A DNA stretch of 11,250 bases from DATEOR01 sp036279015 (lineage in GTDB: Bacteria; Actinomycetota; Thermoleophilia; Gaiellales; Gaiellaceae). The translations under genes and the position numbers were made by a program. Location: the NCBI GenBank assembly GCA_036279015.1, contig DASUJY010000068.1:1-11250 (forward strand). Reading direction: 5' to 3'. Positions 1 through 5,651 of the stretch are shown here, one piece after another (the first letter of the stretch is position 1; every line of letters begins with the position of its first letter). Under the pieces are notes generated by a model. It searched no databases and was not told the DNA's origin. It was given only the letters and a program-made list of their open reading frames with translations.

Positions 1-1
1 C

Positions 2-154
2 GGCATCGGGCTCGCGTTCGTCGCGTGGTCGACGGTCCTCGCGGCGATCGGCCTACGGACGACGTTCCGAATGCCCTGGCGCGGCGTCGTCGGCGCGCTC
101 GCGCTGGGAGGCGTGCTCGTGGCCGCGTTCGCCGTGCTCCCCAGCGCCCTCTGA
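2..154 (+). CDS. C-terminal end of a membrane protein, Yip1-like (partial)
   Basis: An open frame enters from the left window edge and ends at TGA 152-154, so only the last 50 residues are visible. They contain two hydrophobic stretches, about residues 2-18 (ending LAAIGL) and 29-50 (GVVGALALGGVLVAAFAVLP). A short polar link with arginines (RTTFRMPWR) separates them, as expected for a two-helix C-terminal membrane segment. The order W-S-x-V-L-x-A-I-G-L-R followed by a basic link and a second helix resembles the end of Yip1-domain integral membrane proteins, which have no agreed molecular function in bacteria. The gene points toward the CRISPR array and ends 23 bp before its oldest repeat. It does not belong to the cas operon, which lies on the other strand. 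The coding frame and membrane nature are fairly secure. The family is a guess from pattern memory. Confidence 0.55.
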   Translation, partial: GIGLAFVAWSTVLAAIGLRTTFRMPWRGVVGALALGGVLVAAFAVLPSAL

Positions 155-177
155 CACTGCGACAGCTTCTTCTGTGG

Positions 178-1028
178 GCTTCAACGGGGCCGGGGGGATG
201 ACCCCCCGGAGACAACCCACGCCACGGCCTCCATGACGCACATCCCAGCGTCGCTTCAACGGGGCCGGGGGGATGACCCCCGGAGACAGAGGCTTGTGGG
301 GACGATGATCCCGCTCTTGGTGATGTGGCTTCAACGGGGCCGGGGGGATGACCCCCCGGAGACAGACGTCGCCGCTGCCGCCGAAGCCGGAAGCAGACCG
401 CGTGCTTCAACGGGGCCGGGGGGATGACCCCCCGGAGACGACGAAGAACCCCGACCGCATGTTGTGGGCGCGCGCGTCGCTTCAACGGGGCCGGGGGGAT
501 GACCCCCCGGAGACGAGCCCGGGGTGACTCACCTGGCGGGCGGCGTCACGGTGCTTCAACGGGGCCGGGGGGATGACCCCCCGGAGACCGAGGACTACGA
601 CGGCACCTCGGTGAACGCCGGACTGCTTCAACGGGGCCGGGGGGATGACCCCCCGGAGACGCGTCGTAGATGTCCCGCGTGTTCGACGGTGACACGGCGC
701 TTCAACGGGGCCGGGGGGATGACCCCCCGGAGACACCGCCGGATTCAGGACCCACGCGTCCACGAGCGTGAGGAGCTTCAACGGGGCCGGGGGGATGACC
801 CCCCGGAGACCTCGCTCGCCTCGACCGGATCGGGAAGGAGCAGACGTGCTTCAACGGGGCCGGGGGGATGACCCCCCGGAGACTCAGGCGTGTAGGTGAC
901 GTCGGTTTCGACGTCATAGGTGCTTCAACGGGGCCGGGGGGATGACCCCCCGGAGACACCCGCGCCGAACAGCACGGCGTGTGGTGGTTGGAGCTTCAAC
1001 GGGGCCGGGGGGATGACCCCCCGGAGAC
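178..1028 (-). CRISPR. CRISPR array, 12 repeats and 11 spacers, type I-G
   Basis: Twelve copies of a 36-nt repeat start at 178, 253, 328, 404, 479, 553, 625, 699, 775, 848, 922 and 993. The plus strand reads GCTTCAACGGGG at one end and GGAGAC at the other. Between them are 8-bp arms CCGGGGGG and CCCCCCGG around the loop ATGA, so the transcript folds into a pure G:C stem. Eleven copies are identical and the second (253-287) lacks one C. Spacers are 35-40 nt and all different. The minus strand is probably the transcribed one: there the repeat ends in GTTGAAGC, resembling the ATTGAAAC ending typical of type I repeats. The cas genes also run leftward, and the only damaged repeat lies at the far left, as expected for the leader-distal end. 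The newest spacer would then be 958-992. Cleavage below the stem by the Cas6 part of Csb2 would leave an 8-nt GTTGAAGC 5' tag (inference). Confidence 0.98.
253..287 (-). repeat. Variant CRISPR repeat with a 1-nt deletion in the stem
   Basis: This is the second repeat from the left and it is 35 nt instead of 36. The right arm reads five C where the other eleven copies have six. The hairpin can still form but loses one G:C pair or bulges a G. The flanking repeats at 178 and 328 are intact. Confidence 0.9.
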
Positions 1029-1029
1029 C

Positions 1030-1047
1030 GCCCCCGGATTCGGGGGC
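1030..1047. repeat. Leader-end palindrome GCCCCCG-GATT-CGGGGGC
   Basis: This is a perfect 7-bp inverted repeat with a 4-nt loop that begins one base (C1029) after the last base of the leader-proximal repeat. Arm composition and loop size resemble the repeat hairpin (8-bp G:C arms, 4-nt loop), although the order of C and G runs is swapped. It may help position Cas1-Cas2, form a hairpin at the start of the array transcript, or be chance in GC-rich DNA. Confidence 0.6.
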
Positions 1048-1123
1048 ATGAACAGAGGCATTGACGGATGCGTTGCGAGCGTACAGCTGTCGCCTGACGA
1101 GAAGGTCGGCCGGCGTGCCTCAG

Positions 1124-1155
1124 ATAGAACGAGTAGTGACGAGGAAAGTTGTCAA
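1124..1155 (-). promoter_or_regulatory. Possible array promoter in the leader
   Basis: On the minus strand TTGACA (1155-1150) matches the consensus -35 hexamer exactly. A partial -10 match, TTCTAT (1129-1124), follows after 20 nt, which is longer than the usual 16-18 nt. Transcription from here would enter the array after about 90 nt of leader. The -35 match is good, while the -10 and spacing are weak. Confidence 0.3.
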
Positions 1156-1234
1156 AGTGCAGGGGGATCGCGCTCTGCGAGCAGAACCCGGGCGCCACCG
1201 CAGCACCTCCGCGCTCGCGCCTTCGTACTGGGTC

Positions 1235-1528
1235 TCAGACGATAGTCGGGTTGGACGGATCCGGGAGGGCGATGCGCGGCGTGACCCAGTGGAACCGACG
1301 TTCGCTCGAGCGTCCCGGCGCGCCGATCTCGATCATGAACGTCATGTCGATCGTCGTGTCGACGACAGCGCGCAGCTCGGATTCCAGCCGAGCGCGCTCG
1401 ACGGCCGTGAGGTCGCACACGAAGACCGAGTACTGGAGCCGGTTTCCCCACCGCTCGGCGACCTTCGCCGTTCGCCGCAGGCGGGAGTCGTCTCGGATGT
1501 CGTAGCAGAGGATGTAGCGGGATCGCAT
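1235..1528 (-). CDS. cas2: Cas2, spacer acquisition protein
   Basis: This frame encodes 97 residues, a normal Cas2 length. Cas2 forms the central dimer of the Cas1-Cas2 integrase that holds the prespacer and inserts it at the leader-repeat junction. Diagnostic sequence is the N-terminal first strand YILCYDIRDDSRLRR (residues 5-19), with the conserved acidic residue at D10. This is followed by RLQYSVFVCDL (30-40), matching the family pattern of Q-x-S-V-F after the first helix, and a late strand MTFMIEIG (62-69). The ATG (1528-1526) shares one base with the TGA of the cas4-cas1 gene (TGATG), so it should be translationally coupled and its ribosome site lies inside the upstream gene. It is the last gene of the cas operon and ends 206 bp from the array. 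The frame stays open far upstream inside cas4-cas1, but that upstream part has no Cas2 similarity, so I start at this ATG. Confidence 0.95.
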   Translation of the reverse strand: MRSRYILCYDIRDDSRLRRTAKVAERWGNRLQYSVFVCDLTAVERARLESELRAVVDTTIDMTFMIEIGAPGRSSERRFHWVTPRIALPDPSNPTIV

Positions 1529-3216
1529 CAGCGGGTGATCAGGGGGCGGTACGCCGGGGTGTCGCCGAGCAACGATGCGGCCAGGAGCCGCGCCTGGAGC
1601 TCGATCGCCCGGCGATACGTGACGCGGTACCCGAAGGTCGGATGGACGAGCTCTGTCGCAAGCCGCTGCTCGTAGGTCGAGATCACGGCTTTGCGGCCGG
1701 CGCTCGTCAGGAGCACAGCGCCGCCGCGTTCCTGAAAGTCCTCGCGGGACAGCCGGCCGCCGTTGACGAGCGTGAGCAACACCGAGTCTGCGACCAACGG
1801 CCGAAGCTCCTCCATCAGGTCGAGAGCTAGCGCCGGACGACCGAAACGAGGACGGTGGTAGAAACCGAGCAACGGGTCGAACCCCACTCGTCTCGCGGCG
1901 AGCGCGCATTCCTTGGTGAGCAGCGCATAGAGGAACGACAGGACAGCGTTGGCCCGGTCGCGCGGGGGTCTGCGGGAGCGGCGCTCGAAATCGAAGTCGA
2001 TGCCGCCGCGTCCACCGGCGCGGCCACGGAGCAGCGTGGCGAAGGCGCGGTAGTACTCGCGGGCCGCCGCGCCCTCGATGCCAAGCAGCGTCTCGACGAC
2101 GGGGGCATGGTTTGCGCGACGCGCGTGGCGCATGAGCTCCCCCACCGCATCGTGTGTCTCCTCGCCGCCGTTTCGACGCAACAGCACGCGGGCGTTGCGG
2201 ATCTTGGCTCCGAGGAACTGGCGTGCGAGGTCGAGCGCGGCCTGGCGGTCGTCGGCCGTACGGAACTGGGCGATACGGAGATCGACGTTGCTCGTCTCGA
2301 AACCGATCGTGAGCGCCTGGAAACGGCCGCCGTGGGTGAAATGCGTAACCGGGACGCCTGCTCCGGCGAGCTCCCTGAGCGCGGGCCCCGAGATCGAGGC
2401 GCCGCCGAGCAGCGCCACTTCGAGCACGTCGACCAGGCGCATCGAGGTCACCCGCTCGCCGTCCTTGTGCACCTCGATCCGTCCACGGGAGAGGCGCACC
2501 ACCGATCCCGGCTCCTGGACGTAGAGAGGAGCAACGTCGGGTCGGGTCGGGAGCAGTCGTCGTACGGGTGTGCGACGCGAGCGCGCCAGACGCAGCGTGT
2601 TCGTCTCGTCCGGCAGGCAGATGCCGACGAGGGAGCAGCGCGGGCACTTGGGGCTGTCCACGAGCGGCGGCGGCGGGGTGGTCCCGATCGCGGCGGTCCG
2701 CAGCTCACCGAGTGTGCGGCGGACGTCGTTCTCGAGCTCGCCGTCGAGCTCCACCACCACTCTCGTCCTCGTCTCGCGGAAGCTGAGGTAACCCCGCTCG
2801 CAGCGGTATCCGTTCTCGCGCAGGACGAGCATCTGGGCCGCGAGCTGGAGGCGCTCCGGGTCCCACGCTGTCCCGTCGGCCCGCGGCCGCCCCTTCTTGT
2901 GGTCGATCGGGGAGACCGAGCCGTCGGCGCCTTCGACGAGGTCGATCTTCGCGACCATCCCGATCCGGGGCGCGTCGAGCGTCACCGAGCGCGCCTCGCC
3001 GCTCCACGAGCTTTCGTCGGCGTCCTCTGCGGCGGGCAGCCGCCCGCCGCCACGGTCGCTGCGCTCGTGAGCGAGCGTGCCTGTCGCGGTGTCCGCGTTC
3101 TCGTCCCACAGCCCTTCGACCCATTCGAGAAAGAACAGGCGCGGGCAGTAGACGAACTCGTTCAGCATCCGAACGGGCACGAGGTCGGGAACCGCTCGAG
3201 GGGCGTCGTCGATCAT
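1528..3216 (-). CDS. cas4-cas1: Cas4-Cas1 fusion, prespacer processing nuclease and integrase
   Basis: A single 562-residue protein joins Cas4 and Cas1, an arrangement known from type I-G loci such as that of Geobacter sulfurreducens. The N-terminal part (about 1-210) is a RecB-like Cas4. It has the iron-sulfur cysteines C24 (in YCPR), C191, C194 and C200 (CPRC-x5-C) and nuclease residues H50, D92 and D105 with K107 (motif IDHKK), with Q124 or Q128 following. The Cas1 part (about 215-562) carries the metal-binding residues E381 (GIEGAAAREYY), H454 (FYHRPR) and D466 (LALDLMEELRP). Family knowledge says Cas4 trims prespacers and recognises the PAM, and Cas1 with Cas2 integrates them. The ATG at 3216 is preceded by GGGGGAG (3234-3228) at 11 nt, and the protein begins close to the Cas4 YCPR motif, so little can be missing. 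It lies 72 nt after csb2 and overlaps cas2 by one base. No damage is visible. Confidence 0.96.
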   Translation of the reverse strand: MIDDAPRAVPDLVPVRMLNEFVYCPRLFFLEWVEGLWDENADTATGTLAHERSDRGGGRLPAAEDADESSWSGEARSVTLDAPRIGMVAKIDLVEGADGSVSPIDHKKGRPRADGTAWDPERLQLAAQMLVLRENGYRCERGYLSFRETRTRVVVELDGELENDVRRTLGELRTAAIGTTPPPPLVDSPKCPRCSLVGICLPDETNTLRLARSRRTPVRRLLPTRPDVAPLYVQEPGSVVRLSRGRIEVHKDGERVTSMRLVDVLEVALLGGASISGPALRELAGAGVPVTHFTHGGRFQALTIGFETSNVDLRIAQFRTADDRQAALDLARQFLGAKIRNARVLLRRNGGEETHDAVGELMRHARRANHAPVVETLLGIEGAAAREYYRAFATLLRGRAGGRGGIDFDFERRSRRPPRDRANAVLSFLYALLTKECALAARRVGFDPLLGFYHRPRFGRPALALDLMEELRPLVADSVLLTLVNGGRLSREDFQERGGAVLLTSAGRKAVISTYEQRLATELVHPTFGYRVTYRRAIELQARLLAASLLGDTPAYRPLITR

Positions 3217-3288
3217 CGGGGCGCCGACTCCCCCGGGAGCGGTGCTGAGGATCTGGCGACGCGCATCGAGGTGGTGTCCTGTGCCGGC
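3217..3288 (-). promoter_or_regulatory. 72-nt csb2/cas4-cas1 gap with two inverted repeats
   Basis: This is the only real gap in the cas operon. At its upstream edge GCCGGC-TGA-GCCGGC (3297-3283, minus strand) places the csb2 stop codon in the loop of a 6-bp stem. Near the cas4-cas1 start, CTCCC-GG-GGGAG (3239-3228) overlaps the candidate ribosome site GGGGGAG and could mask it. Neither has a U-tract, so neither is a standard terminator. A role in setting the ratio of adaptation to effector proteins is inference. Confidence 0.4.
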
Positions 3289-4695
3289 TCAGCCGGCGGG
3301 CAGGAACAGCCCCATTCCGAAATGCGAGTTGCGTCCGAGCGCGATCGGCCCTCTGACCGGCTCGGCGAAAGAGAGCTCGAACCCGAGCGCAGGAGGATCG
3401 GGGCGATGTTCGCGTTGGCCGCGCTCGCGCCGGAACGCCCCCCAATGGCGCCGGCCGCCACGGACAGGTCTCACATCGATGGGGCTCGGGAGGTTGCGAC
3501 GCTCGAGCTCGACGACGAGCTGGTCGCGATAGCCGTCGACGATGGCGCCGCCACGGCGCTTCGGGTGACGGGTGGGAAGAAATGGGGTGTGCGAGATCCA
3601 TTGGCGGGCCGAACCGAGCGGGCCGGAGCCGATCCGGTCGATCTCCTCCTTGTCGAGCGTGCTCAGGAGAAAGAGCCTCAGCGGATGGTCGAATGCCCAG
3701 CCCGTGAGCGTCGGGAAGTCGAGCACGCCGATCTCGTCGGAGCCGAGCCCCTGTGGGCACCAGACGGTCAGGTGATCGAGGCGGCCGTCGCCGTTCTCGT
3801 CGGTCGGCAGGTAGTGCGCGTGGACATGACCATGTGAGGGCACATCCCCCTCGAAGCGGCCGCGGAGCGCCGAGATAACGCTTGGCGGCTTGCCGTCCGC
3901 GCGCTTGAGCACCGCCGCGCGATACAGCTCCGCGAGCCGTAGAGCATCTGTGATCGGCGGTACAGCGGCTCCCTCGAGGGCGAACCGCAATGCTTCGACG
4001 GAGCGGCGTCGCCTGGGCCGGCGGGGAACCCGGGGAGGGTCGAGAGCCGTGCGGGGGCGGACGTAGCTGACCCAACTGCCTGCGGGTGGGGCGACGAGCT
4101 TTCGTCGGCGTCTCTCGGCGGTCGACGCGGAGAGCGCCTCGACGCTGACCTCGTCCGAGAGGCAGAGGACCTGCACGACGTCGCCGTCCCTCTCGGCATC
4201 GCTGGCGAACGGAGCGACCACGACCCCGCCGTCACGTCGAGAGGCGACGAGATCGACGACCGCTCCCCCCTCGGCGCGTCCGACGTAGCCGACGAGCTCG
4301 AGGAGCGTGGAGAGCGCGACGCGATCGGCCTGATCGAGCTCGACATGCTCCCAGACGACCTGAAGGATCGAGCCGTCCGTGCGGACGAACGGGTCGAGGA
4401 CGAGGGCGGTGTCGGAGCTGGACTTCGCGTTTGGTTTGGGCATGTAGTGGCGGGTATGGCCCGTGGTCGCGCGAGGAAGCACGAACAGAGGGGGTGCCGC
4501 GAGCTGTCGGAGGATCCCGTCCAGCCTTTCCTCGGTGACACGCTCGTCCGGAGGCAGCCTCCACCAGGCGCTCACGATGGCTCTCCCGAGGCGCCAGGGC
4601 GACGGAGGCCATTCGGCCTCACCCTCGTTCGCGGCCCGACCGTACGGCGTCGCGTGATATCGGTCCGCCAGAAGGTCGATCGCCAGCGCGAGCAT
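3289..4695 (-). CDS. csb2: Csb2 (GSU0054 family), Cas5-Cas6 fusion of the type I-G effector
   Basis: This is a 468-residue RAMP protein. In type I-G, Csb2 combines the Cas5 role (binding the crRNA 5' handle) with the Cas6 role (cutting the precursor at repeat hairpins). The N-terminus carries the family signature RYHAT (12-16) and EWPPSPWRLGRAIVSAWWR (28-46). A middle segment VAPPAGSWVSYVRP (201-214) is also typical. The Cas6-like half holds the histidine-rich motif SHGHVHAHYLP (287-297, H288/H290/H292/H294) followed by DENGDGRLDHLTVW (299-312). The C-terminus ends in a glycine-rich RAMP loop, FGMGLFLP (459-466). Which histidine is catalytic cannot be told from sequence alone. The ATG at 4695 lies 2 nt after the csb1 stop with GGCGGG just upstream. 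The frame stays open a further 250 codons into csb1, but that part is out of frame with the real Csb1 protein. No other cas6 is present in the window, so this gene must supply crRNA processing unless another locus does. Confidence 0.94.
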   Translation of the reverse strand: MLALAIDLLADRYHATPYGRAANEGEAEWPPSPWRLGRAIVSAWWRLPPDERVTEERLDGILRQLAAPPLFVLPRATTGHTRHYMPKPNAKSSSDTALVLDPFVRTDGSILQVVWEHVELDQADRVALSTLLELVGYVGRAEGGAVVDLVASRRDGGVVVAPFASDAERDGDVVQVLCLSDEVSVEALSASTAERRRRKLVAPPAGSWVSYVRPRTALDPPRVPRRPRRRRSVEALRFALEGAAVPPITDALRLAELYRAAVLKRADGKPPSVISALRGRFEGDVPSHGHVHAHYLPTDENGDGRLDHLTVWCPQGLGSDEIGVLDFPTLTGWAFDHPLRLFLLSTLDKEEIDRIGSGPLGSARQWISHTPFLPTRHPKRRGGAIVDGYRDQLVVELERRNLPSPIDVRPVRGGRRHWGAFRRERGQREHRPDPPALGFELSFAEPVRGPIALGRNSHFGMGLFLPAG

Positions 4696-4697
4696 CG

Positions 4698-5651
4698 CTA
4701 CCCGCCGTAGACGCCGTCGAGCGGCGGGCTCTGCTCGGCGATCCTCTCGCGGATCTCCTGCTCGAGCGAGCCGAGGTCGGGCAGTTCGAAAGCCTTGGGC
4801 CGCTCGAGCTCGATGGACTCGACCAGGAGGTCGCACGCCGTGCGCAGGCGAAGCCCGTCGTGGAGTAGGCTCCTGATCTCGAACAATGCGAGCGCCAGAA
4901 GCAGCTCGCGTTCTCGATCCTCGAGCGCATAGCGCCGGATCTGCGAAAGGTCGATGACGAAGCTGGCTGCGATCGACTCGGCCACGAACTCGGTTCGTGC
5001 GAAGGGGACGTTTCCGAATCCCTCCTTGGCGGTCCTCTTGTCGACGTCCTTGTCGCCCTTGTTCGAGACATGGTCGAACTTGACTCCACCCGAATAAGCC
5101 TCCTGGACGCCGGCGGCCTCGACGAACGCCGTGACGGCGCGGGCGACCTTCGGCTGACCGGGCCACTTCTCGTCGGCGAAGAAGACGCCGTGCAGGAGGC
5201 ACAACGGATCGAGGTCGAATACCGCACGCGCGACACGCGCATGGTCGATCGGCCGCTGCTTCGCCAGACCGAGGCGTTCGCCGATCAGCTCCAGTCCCGT
5301 CGTCCCGTCGAACGCGGCGGCCTTGACGTATGCCGATGCGAGCCGGTGGGACTCGGTCCTGCTCGACGTGAGGTACTCGCCTCCGTTGTCGAACACGCGG
5401 ACGTACGGGAGGCCTCGGGCGAGGTCGATCGGCTCTTTGTTGGTCACGTCCCACAGACGTGACTCGAGCCGGTTCGCCATCGACTGCGCCGACTCGACGA
5501 GGAGAAGTCGGCGGCCGTCGACGGGAGAGGGGTACGTCGCCGGGCCGAGATCGGGAAAGCCCGTGGGCTGAAAACGGGTGCCGGCAATCGGCTCGAGCTT
5601 GGCCACGAGCTTGAGCCGCGGCTCGCCGAGCAGAGATGCGAGGTCGGTCAT
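4698..5651 (-). CDS. csb1: Csb1 (GSU0053 family), Cas7 backbone subunit
   Basis: The frame encodes 317 residues, within the usual size range of Csb1. This is the Cas7-type RAMP of type I-G that polymerises along the crRNA spacer to form the effector backbone. The hallmark lies near the N-terminus: TRFQPTGFPDLGPATY (25-40), then LLLVESAQSMANRLES (49-64), both strongly conserved in the family. Further typical pieces are SSRTESHRLASAY (96-108), DPLCLLHGVFFAD (148-160) and VKFDHVSNKGDKD (190-202). The ATG overlaps the csx17 stop (ATGA, 5651-5648), and an excellent ribosome site AAGGAG sits 7 nt upstream inside csx17. That fits the need for many copies of this subunit per complex (inference). Its TAG stop is 2 nt before csb2. 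No frameshift or missing motif is seen. Confidence 0.96.
   Translation of the reverse strand: MTDLASLLGEPRLKLVAKLEPIAGTRFQPTGFPDLGPATYPSPVDGRRLLLVESAQSMANRLESRLWDVTNKEPIDLARGLPYVRVFDNGGEYLTSSRTESHRLASAYVKAAAFDGTTGLELIGERLGLAKQRPIDHARVARAVFDLDPLCLLHGVFFADEKWPGQPKVARAVTAFVEAAGVQEAYSGGVKFDHVSNKGDKDVDKRTAKEGFGNVPFARTEFVAESIAASFVIDLSQIRRYALEDRERELLLALALFEIRSLLHDGLRLRTACDLLVESIELERPKAFELPDLGSLEQEIRERIAEQSPPLDGVYGG

Larger units (their letters stand above)
1029..1234 (-). promoter_or_regulatory. CRISPR leader between cas2 and the array
   Basis: These 206 bp separate the cas2 stop from the first repeat and contain no recognisable gene. Open frames crossing the region are extensions of array or cas2 shadows. 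By position this should be the leader that drives array transcription and marks the insertion site for new spacers. Local base use is more A-rich at about 1120-1160 than in the surroundings. It also holds a palindrome at 1030-1047 and a possible promoter near 1124-1155, listed separately. A small inverted repeat, TCTGC-GA-GCAGA at 1174-1185, is too short to call a terminator for the cas operon. No U-tract terminator is visible, so read-through from cas2 into the array is possible. Confidence 0.7.

Noticed and set aside
884..921. GACGTC-GGTTTC-GACGTC inverted repeat within a spacer.
   Set aside because: It lies wholly within one spacer and probably reflects the source phage sequence.
1174..1185. 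Inverted repeat TCTGC-GA-GCAGA in the leader as a terminator of the cas operon.
   Set aside because: The stem is only 5 bp with a 2-nt loop and no U-tract.
53..1198. Several 60-115-codon frames across the array on both strands, with recurring peptides such as LQRGRGDDPPET and LRGVIPPAPLK.
   Set aside because: The recurring peptides are translations of the CRISPR repeat itself. The frames stay open only because repeat and spacers are GC-rich.
1235..2647. A 470-codon minus-strand frame in which Cas2 is only the last 97 residues.
   Set aside because: The upstream part is arginine/proline-rich shadow sequence of cas4-cas1 with no domain; the Cas2 fold begins at the ATG at 1528.
1855..3837. A 660-codon open frame on the plus strand, antisense to cas4-cas1 and the end of csb2.
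   Set aside because: It has no recognisable domain and is exactly opposite two well-supported genes. It is the usual antisense openness of GC-rich codons.
4696..5454. A possible N-terminal extension of Csb2 by about 250 residues.
   Set aside because: The same DNA encodes clear Csb1 in another frame, and the Csb2 family signature begins directly at the ATG at 4695.
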